Assembly (NCBI GenBank): GCA_040403555.1
Contig: JBBAKN010000003.1
Location: 372,001-436,000, forward strand
DNA: 64,000 nt
Direction: 5' to 3'
DNA from: JAIPAN01 sp040403555
GTDB lineage: Bacteria; Bacteroidota; Bacteroidia; Sphingobacteriales; Sphingobacteriaceae
Position numbers and translations under genes: made by a program. The notes beneath the pieces were generated by a model. It had not been told where the DNA came from and made no database searches. It worked only from the letters and a program-made list of their open reading frames with translations. Positions 51,276-60,431 of the stretch are shown here, piece by piece (within the stretch, counting starts at the first letter, position 1; every line of letters starts with the position of its first letter).

Positions 51276-51998
51276 ATGAGTAGCACACCTCCAACATTCC
51301 CGAACTTTAAATTTACCGAAGGCGAAATGCTTTTGATAAATAAACCACTCACCTGGACCAGCTTTGACGTGGTAGGGAAAATACGCAATACCCTAAAACC
51401 ACTTAAACTAAAAGTAGGCCATGCCGGCACCTTGGATCCTCTAGCCACCGGTTTACTCATTATCTGCACCGGAAAACTCACTAAAAAAATAGACGAGTTT
51501 CAGGCCCAAGAAAAAGAATATACCGGCACGATTACATTGGGAGCCACTACCCCATCTTATGATTTAGAAACAGAAGTAGACGAAAAATTTTCCGTTGACC
51601 ACATTACCGAAGAAGCCATACATGAAGCTACTGTTCAATTTTGCGGACAAATTGCGCAGTTTCCTCCTCCCCATTCGGCTATTAAAATGGGTGGAGAACG
51701 CATATATTTAAAAGCTCGTAGAGGCGAAGTTGTGGAACTAAAAGCCCGACACGTGGAAATAAGGGCCTTTGAAATTACCCGAATTGCCCTACCCGAAGTA
51801 GATTTTAGAGTAGTGTGCGGCAAGGGAACCTACATACGCTCCTTAGCCCACGATTTTGGCAAAGCACTAGGTAGCGGCGCTTACCTATCGGCTTTATGCC
51901 GCACCAAAAGTGGCAATTATTGCGTAGAAAATGCATTTGAAGTGGCGGATTTGGTAAATCATATCCGCACACTAAAAGAAACCGGCAAAATGGTGTAA
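51276..51998 (+). CDS. truB: tRNA pseudouridine55 synthase TruB
   Basis: A 240-residue enzyme that makes pseudouridine-55 in the tRNA T-loop. The catalytic Asp54 is in GHAGTLDPLATGLL, with GAYLSALCRTKSG near the C-terminus. It follows uppP without a gap and lies 13 bases before ribF. Confidence 0.96.
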   Translation: MSSTPPTFPNFKFTEGEMLLINKPLTWTSFDVVGKIRNTLKPLKLKVGHAGTLDPLATGLLIICTGKLTKKIDEFQAQEKEYTGTITLGATTPSYDLETEVDEKFSVDHITEEAIHEATVQFCGQIAQFPPPHSAIKMGGERIYLKARRGEVVELKARHVEIRAFEITRIALPEVDFRVVCGKGTYIRSLAHDFGKALGSGAYLSALCRTKSGNYCVENAFEVADLVNHIRTLKETGKMV

Positions 51999-52011
51999 TT
52001 TTGCAGCACCC

Positions 52012-52947
52012 ATGAAAATCTATACCGATATTTCTCAATTTACACCCTTAAAAAAGGCCGTGGTTACCATCGGCACCTTCGATGGCGTACATATTGGGCA
52101 CCAAGAATTGCTGCGCAAGCTTCGCGAATCGGCTAAAAGCATAGGAGCAGAAACGGTTATTCTTACGTTTTTTCCGCACCCTCGAATGATTATTCACCCC
52201 GAAGATCAAGGAATTAGGCTGATTAATACGGTAAAAGAAAAAACAGAATTACTCGAAGCTATTGGTATTGATCACTTAATTATTACACCATTTACTCGTG
52301 ATTTTTCAAATCTCTGCCCCGAAGAGTACATCGAAGAAATACTGGTAAAACGTATCGGAACGACGAAAATAAGCATTGGCTACGACCACCGTTTTGGCAA
52401 AGATAGAGCTGGTAGCGTAGCCGATTTAAACAAATTGGCTCCTAAATTTGGCTACGAAGTAGAAGTCATTCCCGAGCAAGATATACAGCAAGCAGCCGTA
52501 AGTTCTACACGCATTCGGCAGGCACTTTTAGCCGGCGACATTGCCAGTGCAACCGAATTGTTGGGCCACACGTTTTCACTAGAAGGTCGGGTAATTAGGG
52601 GCGATCAGATTGGCCGAACATTGGGCTACCCCACCGCAAATTTATACATAGAAGAACCGTACAAATTAATTCCGGCCGATGGGATATATTCTGCATACAC
52701 CTATGTGGAGGGTATAAAATATGAAGGCATGGCCTATATTGGTCACCGCCCCACAGTTAATGGTATGAGCAGAAATATCGAAGTCAATATTTTCGATTTC
52801 GACGAAGAGATTTACGGTCAAATAATCCGCATAGATTTTGATGCTTTTATCCGCCCAGATCAGAAATTTAATTCGCTTGAAGAGCTTACCGTGCAATTAG
52901 GTTTGGATAAAATTTCTAGTTTAGCCTGTTTGGCTAGGCATAAATAA
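52012..52947 (+). CDS. ribF: Bifunctional riboflavin kinase/FAD synthetase
   Basis: A 311-residue enzyme making FMN and then FAD. The N-terminal adenylyltransferase has VTIGTFDGVHIGHQELL (the HIGH-like motif), FFPHP, and SSTRIRQALLAGD. The C-terminal kinase has GRTLGYPTANLY and RPTVNG. Its stop overlaps the convergent LysE-family gene by 14 bases. It ends the ftsX-DUF3098-uppP-truB-ribF run. Confidence 0.96.
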   Translation: MKIYTDISQFTPLKKAVVTIGTFDGVHIGHQELLRKLRESAKSIGAETVILTFFPHPRMIIHPEDQGIRLINTVKEKTELLEAIGIDHLIITPFTRDFSNLCPEEYIEEILVKRIGTTKISIGYDHRFGKDRAGSVADLNKLAPKFGYEVEVIPEQDIQQAAVSSTRIRQALLAGDIASATELLGHTFSLEGRVIRGDQIGRTLGYPTANLYIEEPYKLIPADGIYSAYTYVEGIKYEGMAYIGHRPTVNGMSRNIEVNIFDFDEEIYGQIIRIDFDAFIRPDQKFNSLEELTVQLGLDKISSLACLARHK

Positions 52948-53581
52948 GCACTTGTTTTACAAGAAGGCATAGCGCCAAAGCAACCAATAGAATAGCAATT
53001 GCGTGGTTAATTAAACGGGTGCTCAAAGTAAATTTTTCTTGAATGTACCTGGCAAAATGCGCATAGCCATATAGGGCAATAGCCGAGCCTAAGCCAGAAC
53101 CTATACTGAAAATGAAAAGGGATAAATAATCGGTTCGTATCCATTGATGAATGATGACATAATTGCCAAAAAACAACCAGGTTGGTATTTGTACCGGGTT
53201 TAAAATACCCAAAAGAATGCCATAAAAAGCGCTACTTCCTCGTTTAATATCTTCTTTAGCTTTAGGCAATCTGTTTCTACGCACCCAAGTGATTGTGCCC
53301 ATAGTCAGAAACATCAAAATCATAAAAGCATCGGTAAGGGTGCCTATTTTTATATGATTTACAGAAAATTCTAGGCTTACATCGCTCGACATCCAACGGG
53401 CGAAGCGCATCATTGCAAAGGTGAAAAAGACTTCTACACAAGAAAAAGCAATAATAAAGTGCCAAGCCTGTTTAATACCCTTGTTTACCGTCAATTGCGC
53501 CACACTGAGGTTTATATTTCCGGGAGGAACATAGCCAATGGCATTGATGAATAGTCCAATAAAAAAGGTTAGTAGGAGCAT
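52934..53581 (-). CDS. LysE-family transporter
   Basis: A 215-residue membrane protein with about six helices and the N-terminal signature IGYVPPGNINLSVAQLTVNKG, as in LysE/RhtB exporters of amino acids. ATG 53581 is preferred (MLLLTFF), since six upstream codons add nothing hydrophobic. The substrate is unknown. Its 3' end overlaps ribF on the opposite strand by 14 bases, so the two transcripts would overlap. Confidence 0.85.
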   Translation of the reverse strand: MLLLTFFIGLFINAIGYVPPGNINLSVAQLTVNKGIKQAWHFIIAFSCVEVFFTFAMMRFARWMSSDVSLEFSVNHIKIGTLTDAFMILMFLTMGTITWVRRNRLPKAKEDIKRGSSAFYGILLGILNPVQIPTWLFFGNYVIIHQWIRTDYLSLFIFSIGSGLGSAIALYGYAHFARYIQEKFTLSTRLINHAIAILLVALALCLLVKQVLIYA

Positions 53582-53630
53582 AATTGGTTCTTCGGGCACT
53601 AAAATACTAATTCTTAATGAATGGTTTGGC

Positions 53631-56429
53631 TTATAGACGGCCTTTCAGAAATTGGCCTGTATAGGAATCGACTTGTTTTACTAAATCTTCTGGCAGGCCC
53701 TCAAATACTACATTTCCGCCAGCTTCGCCTCCTTCTGGGCCAATATCTATTACCCAATCGGCAGATTTAATGACTTCTACATTGTGTTCAATGACCAAAA
53801 TAGAATTGCCTTGGTTAATAAGTGCCTCAAAGGATTTGAGCAGTTTTTTAATATCATGGAAATGCAAGCCGGTGGTTGGCTCATCAAAAATAAATAAGGT
53901 TTGTTTAGATTGATTGCCTTTTACCAAGAAGGAAGCCAATTTAATGCGTTGGGCTTCTCCACCTGATAAGGTATTGGATGATTGACCCAGATGCACATAA
54001 CCTAAACCTACATCGGCTAGGGGCTTTAATCGGGCAACAATTTTAGACTCATCTGCAAAAAAAGCAAGTGCTTCATCTACATCCATGCTTAAAATTTCGG
54101 ATACGTTTTTATCCCCATAGGTTATGTCTAATACATGCTGCTTAAAGCGTTTACCATCGCAAGCTTCGCAGGGTAGAAACAAATCGGCCATAAACTGCAT
54201 CTCTACTTTTACTTCGCCATCGCCTTGGCATACATCGCAGCGGCCGCCTTCTACATTAAATGAAAATACAGATGGTTTTAAGCCTGCTGCTTTGGCCGCA
54301 GGCTGGCTAGCTAATAATGCTCTAATTTCGTCCCAAGCTTTTACATAAGTAACCGGGTTAGAGCGGGAAGAACGGCCAATGGGATTTTGATCGACCATTT
54401 CTACCTGATGTATTTGACTTACATCGCCCTCTAAAGTATCGTATAAACCGGTTTGTTCTCCATTATAATTACCAATAGCTTTTTGTAGGGCTGGCAATAA
54501 AATGCGTTTTACCAATGATGTTTTACCCGAGCCGGAAACGCCGGACACTACGGTAAGCGTATGCAGCGGGAATTTTACATCGATATTTTTAAGATTATTT
54601 TCTCGAGCCCCTTTAACCTCAATGCAATCTGACCATTTTCGGCGAATTGTAGGCACTTCAATAGCTTCTTTTCCACTTAAATATTTGCCAGTTAGGCTAT
54701 GCTCATGGATTAAAATTTCATCATAGGTGCCGCTAAACACCAATTCGCCACCGTTAATACCTGCATAAGGACCAATATCAATTAAATAATCGGCCGCTTT
54801 CATTATTTCCTCTTCGTGTTCTACTACCAACACGGTATTGCCCACATTGCGCAAAGATTGTAGTACACTAATTAAACGGTGCGTATCTCTCGGGTGCAAG
54901 CCAATGCTTGGTTCGTCTAACACATAAATAGAACCTACCAAAGAACTACCCAAAGATGTTGCTAAATTGATACGCTGCGATTCTCCACCCGAAAGGGTGT
55001 TTGATAAGCGGTTTAAGCTAAGATAACCCAAGCCCACATCGGTTAAAAATTGTAGTCGGTTGGTAATTTCGAGTAGTAAACGTTTAGCTATTTTTTCGTC
55101 GTTACCAATTAGTGTTAACGTTTTAAAAAAGGACAGCGCTTTTTCTAAAGGCATCAACACGATATCGGTGATAGATTTTTCAGCAATTTTTACATAAGCA
55201 GCATCGGGGCGCAAGCGGGTGCCCTTACAATCGGGGCAATTGGTTTTACCACGATAACGGGATAGCATAACCCGATATTGAATTTTATAGGTTTGTTCTT
55301 CTAAATAAGCAAAGAATGCTGTTAATCCTTTAAAATGGGAGTTCCCTGTCCATAATAGCTTGCGTTGTTCTTCGGTTAATTGCGCAATAGAGCGGTGAAT
55401 AGGAAAATCGAACGACAGTGCATTTTTAATGAGCTGATCTGCCCATTCCTTCATTTTTTCACCTCTCCAAGGAGCAATGGCGCCTTCGTATACCGATTTA
55501 CTTTTGTCTGGGATAACCAAATCTTCATCAATACCCATTACTTTACCATAGCCTTCGCAGCATTTACAAGCACCGTAGGGGTTGTTAAAACTGAAAAAAT
55601 TAGGGCTAGGTTCTTCAAAAACGAGGTTATCCAATTCAAAACGATCGCAAAATGGGTATTTGATATCTGCTAACTCTACTACACATTCACCTTTACCTTC
55701 AAAAAAAGCAGTTTGTACCGAATCGGCTATGCGGCTAAGGGTTTCCTCCTCGGCGTTCATCGATACTCGATCGATGACAATGAGTAGCTCCCGCTCCTGT
55801 AGCGTTTGCGCAGCGGCAAGGTCTTTATCGGCCAATAGGTCTTCTATCTTGGCTATTTTATCCTGATATACTACCCTTAAAAATCCTTTTTGAAGCAATA
55901 CAGATAATTCTTCTTTTACGCTTCGCTGATTGTGTGGAAATAGGGGGCATAAAATGGTAAGTGATGTTCCTTCGGCTTGGGCAGCACAAAAATTAACCAC
56001 ATCGCTTACCGTATCTTTTTTTACCAGGGTTCCCGAAATGGGCGAAATGGTTTTGCCAATTCTAGAAAATAGGAGTTTTAAATAATCGTATATCTCGGTA
56101 GAGGTACCCACCGTAGAGCGTGGATTACTACTTATTACTTTTTGTTCGATGGCTATAGCGGGAGCAATGCCTTTAATGTCATCTACTTCGGGCTTGTTCA
56201 TGCGGCCCATAAACTGGCGGGCGTAAGAGGATAAACTCTCTACATACCTCCGTTGTCCTTCGGCATATAAGGTATCAAATGCCAAAGATGACTTTCCGGA
56301 ACCAGACATTCCGGTTATAACTACCAATTTATTTTTTGGGATAGCTACATCGATGTTTTTGAGGTTGTGTACACGTGCCCCTTTTATTAAAATAGAATTT
56401 TTTGGATTGCTTGGCTGGGGCTTAGTCAT
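53631..56429 (-). CDS. uvrA: Excinuclease ABC subunit A
   Basis: A 932-residue damage-recognition ATPase of nucleotide excision repair with two ABC modules. Walker A motifs are GMSGSGKSSLAF and GVSGSGKTSLVK; signature blocks are LSGGESQRINLATSLGS and LSGGEAQRIKLASFL; zinc modules are CPDCKGTRL and CDVCQGDGEVKVEMQ with FLPCEAC. It works with UvrB/UvrC, which are not in the window. The start is 49 bases downstream of the preceding gene-free region and 235 bases separate it from the divergent sigma factor. Confidence 0.97.
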   Translation of the reverse strand: MTKPQPSNPKNSILIKGARVHNLKNIDVAIPKNKLVVITGMSGSGKSSLAFDTLYAEGQRRYVESLSSYARQFMGRMNKPEVDDIKGIAPAIAIEQKVISSNPRSTVGTSTEIYDYLKLLFSRIGKTISPISGTLVKKDTVSDVVNFCAAQAEGTSLTILCPLFPHNQRSVKEELSVLLQKGFLRVVYQDKIAKIEDLLADKDLAAAQTLQERELLIVIDRVSMNAEEETLSRIADSVQTAFFEGKGECVVELADIKYPFCDRFELDNLVFEEPSPNFFSFNNPYGACKCCEGYGKVMGIDEDLVIPDKSKSVYEGAIAPWRGEKMKEWADQLIKNALSFDFPIHRSIAQLTEEQRKLLWTGNSHFKGLTAFFAYLEEQTYKIQYRVMLSRYRGKTNCPDCKGTRLRPDAAYVKIAEKSITDIVLMPLEKALSFFKTLTLIGNDEKIAKRLLLEITNRLQFLTDVGLGYLSLNRLSNTLSGGESQRINLATSLGSSLVGSIYVLDEPSIGLHPRDTHRLISVLQSLRNVGNTVLVVEHEEEIMKAADYLIDIGPYAGINGGELVFSGTYDEILIHEHSLTGKYLSGKEAIEVPTIRRKWSDCIEVKGARENNLKNIDVKFPLHTLTVVSGVSGSGKTSLVKRILLPALQKAIGNYNGEQTGLYDTLEGDVSQIHQVEMVDQNPIGRSSRSNPVTYVKAWDEIRALLASQPAAKAAGLKPSVFSFNVEGGRCDVCQGDGEVKVEMQFMADLFLPCEACDGKRFKQHVLDITYGDKNVSEILSMDVDEALAFFADESKIVARLKPLADVGLGYVHLGQSSNTLSGGEAQRIKLASFLVKGNQSKQTLFIFDEPTTGLHFHDIKKLLKSFEALINQGNSILVIEHNVEVIKSADWVIDIGPEGGEAGGNVVFEGLPEDLVKQVDSYTGQFLKGRL

Positions 56430-56664
56430 GTATAGGGCTTAAAAGACAAAAATATTAAAAAGCTGTAAACCGTTCGTCGGCTAGTTTTGCATTTCGTCCA
56501 CTAAAATACGCCATACGTCGGTTCTATCTAGCATCTACCCTCTCTTTTATTTGATATTGGTATTAATATTTTCTTAAAGCCTTGGATTTAAACGCCTATT
56601 GTTTCTAGAAAGTATATGCATAAATGAATCAATTTATTTACCAACCATCAAAAAACAAATTCCT

Positions 56665-57258
56665 ATGAACACTCACAAAAATCTTCAGACCCGTACTGAT
56701 CAAGAATTAATACATGAGTTTATCAGCGGTTATCAACCTTGCTTAGAAGTTTTAATTGCTAGACATAAATCTAAGATATACACATCCATCTATTTATTAG
56801 TAAAAGATAGCTATCTAGCGGAAGATATTTTCCAGGAAACATTTATTAAAGTAATACACACACTACAAGCTGGGAAATACAACGAAGAGGGTAAATTTTT
56901 ACCTTGGGTAATTCGAATTGCCCATAATTTAGTTATTGATTACTTCCGCAAACAAAAACGAAATCCCGTAATTACCAACGTAGATGGGTTTGATATTTTC
57001 GATGTGATACAATTTTACGATGAACCACTAGAAAACATGATGATTCGTGAACAAAGTCATCAGGATTTAAAACGCATGATTCAACTATTACCTGCCGAAC
57101 AAAAAGAAGTATTGATCATGCGCCATTATGGTGATTTAAGTTTTAAGGAAATTGCCGATATAACCGGTGTGAGCATTAATACGGCTTTAGGAAGAATGCG
57201 CTATGCACTTAATAATTTGCGAAAAATGATGGTTACTCCTGTTTTAGCGAATAAATAA
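56665..57258 (+). CDS. ECF-type RNA polymerase sigma factor
   Basis: A 197-residue sigma-70 family protein. ATG 56665 is preferred; the upstream extension of 22 codons has no domain. Region 2 has LIARHKSKIYTSIYLLVKDSYLAEDIFQETFIKVI and region 4 has LPAEQKEVLIMRHYGDLSFKEIADITGVSINTALGRM. It directs RNA polymerase to a small regulon. The next gene on the strand is a 63-residue protein, 61 bases later, which could be its control partner. Confidence 0.93.
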   Translation: MNTHKNLQTRTDQELIHEFISGYQPCLEVLIARHKSKIYTSIYLLVKDSYLAEDIFQETFIKVIHTLQAGKYNEEGKFLPWVIRIAHNLVIDYFRKQKRNPVITNVDGFDIFDVIQFYDEPLENMMIREQSHQDLKRMIQLLPAEQKEVLIMRHYGDLSFKEIADITGVSINTALGRMRYALNNLRKMMVTPVLANK

Positions 57259-57319
57259 AAAAAATCGAATAGTATACTAAATACATGTGCTGTGGCGTTT
57301 GGTGTGGAAACATATATTC

Positions 57320-57511
57320 ATGAACAAGTTTAAAACACACCAAACCAAACACACATTTTGTACTAATTGTATCGAAATAGTAGCTCTAGAAGCATTATCG
57401 GCCGAAGATCAGCTATTCCTAACATCTTTAAGGCCCGGCCTTAATAAATTACTTCGGGAACCATCGGAGGATGTTCTATGCTCGATATTAGCCTACGCAA
57501 ACCTATTATAA
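57320..57511 (+). CDS. 63-residue Cys-containing protein after the sigma factor
   Basis: From ATG 57320, a small soluble protein with KTHQTKHTFCTNCIEIVALEAL (one CxxC pair and two His nearby) and a helix-rich C-terminus. I recognise no family. The gene's position after an ECF sigma factor and a possible Zn site suggest an anti-sigma or redox-sensing role, but anti-sigma ZAS motifs (HxxxCxxC) are not clearly met: the spacing reads H-x-F-C-x-x-C. Confidence 0.5.
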   Translation: MNKFKTHQTKHTFCTNCIEIVALEALSAEDQLFLTSLRPGLNKLLREPSEDVLCSILAYANLL

Positions 57512-57539
57512 AATAGCGCTTGGGTTCTTATATTTGAGC

Positions 57540-58292
57540 ATGCTTAAAAAAGAACGCTATCGGGTTTTTGTTGACTATTTTTCTAGCCACCAACCCCATG
57601 CAGAAACAGAGTTGCACTATAGTAATCCATTTGAGTTACTTATAGCCGTAATCCTTTCTGCACAATGCACCGATAAGCGTATCAACCAAGTTACGCCTAA
57701 ATTATTTGAGCGCTACCCAAGCCCGCAAGCATTAGCCGCAAGTACAAGCGATGAAGTATTTTCGTATATACGGAGCGTAAGCTATCCGAACAATAAGGCT
57801 AAACATTTGGTTGGCATGGCCACTATATTGGTAAACGAATTTAAGAGCGAAGTTCCTTCAAGCGTAAGCGATTTGCAAAAAATGCCTGGCGTTGGCCGAA
57901 AAACAGCCAATGTTATTGCATCGGTAATTTTTCATGCACCTACTATGGCCGTAGATACGCATGTATTTAGAGTGGCTAATCGTATGGGCCTATGTAGCAA
58001 AGCTACTACCCCCCTGGCAGTAGAAAAACAATTGACGAAATACCTTCCTACAGATAAAATTCACATTGCGCATCATTGGCTAATTTTACATGGCCGATAC
58101 ACGTGCCTGGCCCGGTCGCCCAAATGTGAGCAATGCCCACTAAATTGGATGTGCAAATATTATGCACACCAACATACAGCAACTGCCTTATTAAAAGCAG
58201 AAAAAGCTGAAGAGCGTAAAAAATTAGCCACTAAAAAGAAAAAAATAAGTAAAACAACACGGATACTGCAAAAAAATGAGCAAGTAAGCTAA
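57540..58292 (+). CDS. nth: Endonuclease III
   Basis: A 250-residue base-excision glycosylase/AP lyase. Start ATG 57540 is chosen over a TTG two codons upstream. LQKMPGVGRKTANVIASV is the helix-hairpin-helix with catalytic Lys; AVDTHVFRVANRMGL carries the catalytic Asp; CLARSPKCEQCPLNWMC is the C-x6-C-x2-C-x5-C 4Fe-4S cluster motif. A Lys-rich tail of about 40 residues extends beyond the usual C-terminus. It lies between the sigma factor unit and recA. Confidence 0.95.
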   Translation: MLKKERYRVFVDYFSSHQPHAETELHYSNPFELLIAVILSAQCTDKRINQVTPKLFERYPSPQALAASTSDEVFSYIRSVSYPNNKAKHLVGMATILVNEFKSEVPSSVSDLQKMPGVGRKTANVIASVIFHAPTMAVDTHVFRVANRMGLCSKATTPLAVEKQLTKYLPTDKIHIAHHWLILHGRYTCLARSPKCEQCPLNWMCKYYAHQHTATALLKAEKAEERKKLATKKKKISKTTRILQKNEQVS

Positions 58293-58338
58293 ACAAAAAT
58301 AATTTTGATAAAATTTTTAGCATTTTATAAATTTTATT

Positions 58339-58346
58339 TACATTTG
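58339..58346 (+). promoter_or_regulatory. Candidate -7 promoter element of recA
   Basis: TACATTTG matches the Bacteroidota -7 consensus exactly, 19 bases before the recA ATG, in an AT-rich tract. No TTG lies at the expected -33 spacing. The predicted leader is short, about 12 bases. Confidence 0.5.
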
Positions 58347-58365
58347 AAAACAATAAACTAAAATT

Positions 58366-59379
58366 ATGAGCAATACAGACAAATTGAAAGCCTTACAACT
58401 AACCTTAGATAAATTAGAAAAATCGTACGGTAAGGGTGCGGTAATGAAATTAGGCGATGAAGCCGTAGAACCACTAGAATCTATCTCTACAGGTTCATTA
58501 GGCCTGGATATTGCCTTGGGCATTGGCGGTTTACCCAAAGGGCGTGTAATTGAAATATACGGGCCAGAATCATCTGGTAAAACCACCCTAGCTACCCATG
58601 TTATTGCTGAGGCACAGAAAAAAGGCGGTATTGCTGCATTTATTGATGCCGAGCATGCTTTTGATAAATATTACGCACAAAAATTGGGTGTTGATGTAGA
58701 AAATTTACTCATTGCCCAACCAGACAATGGCGAACAAGCATTAGAAATTGCTGATAACTTAATACGTTCGGGCGCTATAGATATTATAGTTATTGATTCG
58801 GTAGCCGCCTTGGTACCAAAAGCGGAAATTGAAGGCGAAATGGGTGACTCTAAAATGGGTTTACAAGCACGATTAATGTCGCAAGCCTTACGTAAACTAA
58901 CTGGCACCATAGCCAAAACCGGATGCTGCTGTATCTTCATCAACCAATTGCGTGAAAAAATTGGGATCATGTTTGGCAACCCAGAAACAACCACAGGAGG
59001 AAATGCACTTAAATTTTATGCCTCTGTACGTTTAGATATACGTCGAATTTCTCAAATTAAAGAAACCGATGAAGTTACGGGAAACCGAGTAAAGGTTAAA
59101 ATTGTAAAAAATAAAGTTGCACCTCCGTTTAGAATTGCAGAATTCGATATCATGTTTGGAGAAGGGATTTCTAAAGCCGGAGAAGTTGTTGATTTAGGTG
59201 TTGAGTATGAAATTATCAAAAAAGCAGGTTCTTGGTTTAGCTACGGCGATACCAAACTAGGTCAAGGCCGCGATGCTGTAAAACAGCTTTTATTAGAAAA
59301 CCCAGAATTGATGGAAGAACTTGAGGTGAAAATTAAAGAAGTAGTAACTGGCGATAAGCTAGAGTCTAAGCCTGAATAA
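58366..59379 (+). CDS. recA: Recombinase RecA
   Basis: A 337-residue ATPase for homologous recombination and SOS control. Walker A GPESSGKTT (about residues 66-74), Walker B IIVIDSVAALVP, L1/L2 loops (EGEMGDSKMGLQARLMSQALRKLT, FINQLREKIGIMFGNPETTTGGNALKFYA). Length is typical. A terminator follows (59396-59428). Confidence 0.98.
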   Translation: MSNTDKLKALQLTLDKLEKSYGKGAVMKLGDEAVEPLESISTGSLGLDIALGIGGLPKGRVIEIYGPESSGKTTLATHVIAEAQKKGGIAAFIDAEHAFDKYYAQKLGVDVENLLIAQPDNGEQALEIADNLIRSGAIDIIVIDSVAALVPKAEIEGEMGDSKMGLQARLMSQALRKLTGTIAKTGCCCIFINQLREKIGIMFGNPETTTGGNALKFYASVRLDIRRISQIKETDEVTGNRVKVKIVKNKVAPPFRIAEFDIMFGEGISKAGEVVDLGVEYEIIKKAGSWFSYGDTKLGQGRDAVKQLLLENPELMEELEVKIKEVVTGDKLESKPE

Positions 59380-59395
59380 ATTTAGCATGAGTACT

Positions 59396-59428
59396 AAAAA
59401 AGCCTCCGGATTATTTGGGGGCTTTTTT
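59396..59428. terminator. Bidirectional intrinsic terminator of recA and tsaD
   Basis: AAAAAAGCCTCC (59396-59407) pairs with GGGGGCTTTTTT (59417-59428), one G-U pair, 9-base loop. T-runs flank both sides, so it can end recA on the plus strand and tsaD on the minus strand. It ends one base before the tsaD stop. Confidence 0.85.
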
Positions 59429-59429
59429 G

Positions 59430-60431
59430 TTACATAGGCATTCGGGCCAATGGGGCAACGTCTTGCCCTACAAAATCAGCGGCTAAAAATTTGTAATAAC
59501 CTGCAATGGCAATCATGGCGGCATTATCTGTACAATATTCAAACTTAGGGATAAATACTTGCCAATCTTGCACTTCGGCAAGTTCTTGCAGGGCTTTACG
59601 TAAACCCGAGTTGGCAGAAACTCCACCAGCAATGGCCACTTGACTAATGCCATACAGCTTAGCGGCTTTTGTAAGCTTGGCCAACAAAATAGTAACAATA
59701 CGCTGTTGCACACTAGCACAGATATCTTCCAAATGCTCTTGAATAAAATTGGGATTTTGCTGTACACCCTTATTTATAAAATACAATATGGAAGTTTTTA
59801 AGCCGCTAAAACTAAAGTTAAGCTCAGGAATTTGAGGTTCGGGGAAAGTAAATGCATGTGGGTTTCCGGTCTGCGCAAACTTATCAACTAAGGGACCACC
59901 CGGATAGGGCAATCCTAAAATTTTAGCCGTTTTATCAAAGGCTTCACCAGCTGCATCGTCAATGGTAGAACCCAACACTTCCATATCAAAGTAATTTTTA
60001 ACCAATACAATTTGCGTATGACCGCCCGATACCGTTAAACACAAAAAGGGAAAACTCGGATTAGGACTATCAATAAAATGTGCCAAAATATGCGCCTGCA
60101 TATGATTCACTTCAATTAAGGGTAGGTTTTTCGCTAAGGCAAATCCCTTTGCAAAAGAAGTTCCAACTAATAATGAACCTAAAAGACCGGGGCCACGTGT
60201 AAAAGCTATAGCAGATAGCTCATTTTTGCTTATTTTAGCAGTTGAAAGCGCTTCTTGGACGGCAGGTACTATATTTTGCTGATGCGCCCTAGAAGCCAAC
60301 TCGGGTACCACTCCACCATAGTGTTGGTGAACGGCTTGAGTCGAAATGATGTTGGAACGTATTTCACCGTTTACACAAACGGCAACTGAGGTTTCATCGC
60401 ATGAAGATTCTATTCCGAGTATAGTGGCCAA
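59430..60431 (-). CDS. tsaD: tRNA N6-adenosine threonylcarbamoyltransferase TsaD
   Basis: A 333-residue ASKHA-fold protein that, with TsaB/E, adds threonylcarbamoyl to A37 of tRNAs decoding ANN. It begins ILGIESSCDETSVAV; metal ligands His110 and His114 are in NHMQAHILAH; ISGGHTQIVLV-type and GGVSANSGLR blocks also fit. The start must be TTG at 60431: the family N-terminus follows directly and a stop (TAA) lies three codons upstream. That TTG shares base 60431 with the divergent TamB-like ATG. Confidence 0.95.
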   Translation of the reverse strand: MATILGIESSCDETSVAVCVNGEIRSNIISTQAVHQHYGGVVPELASRAHQQNIVPAVQEALSTAKISKNELSAIAFTRGPGLLGSLLVGTSFAKGFALAKNLPLIEVNHMQAHILAHFIDSPNPSFPFLCLTVSGGHTQIVLVKNYFDMEVLGSTIDDAAGEAFDKTAKILGLPYPGGPLVDKFAQTGNPHAFTFPEPQIPELNFSFSGLKTSILYFINKGVQQNPNFIQEHLEDICASVQQRIVTILLAKLTKAAKLYGISQVAIAGGVSANSGLRKALQELAEVQDWQVFIPKFEYCTDNAAMIAIAGYYKFLAADFVGQDVAPLARMPM

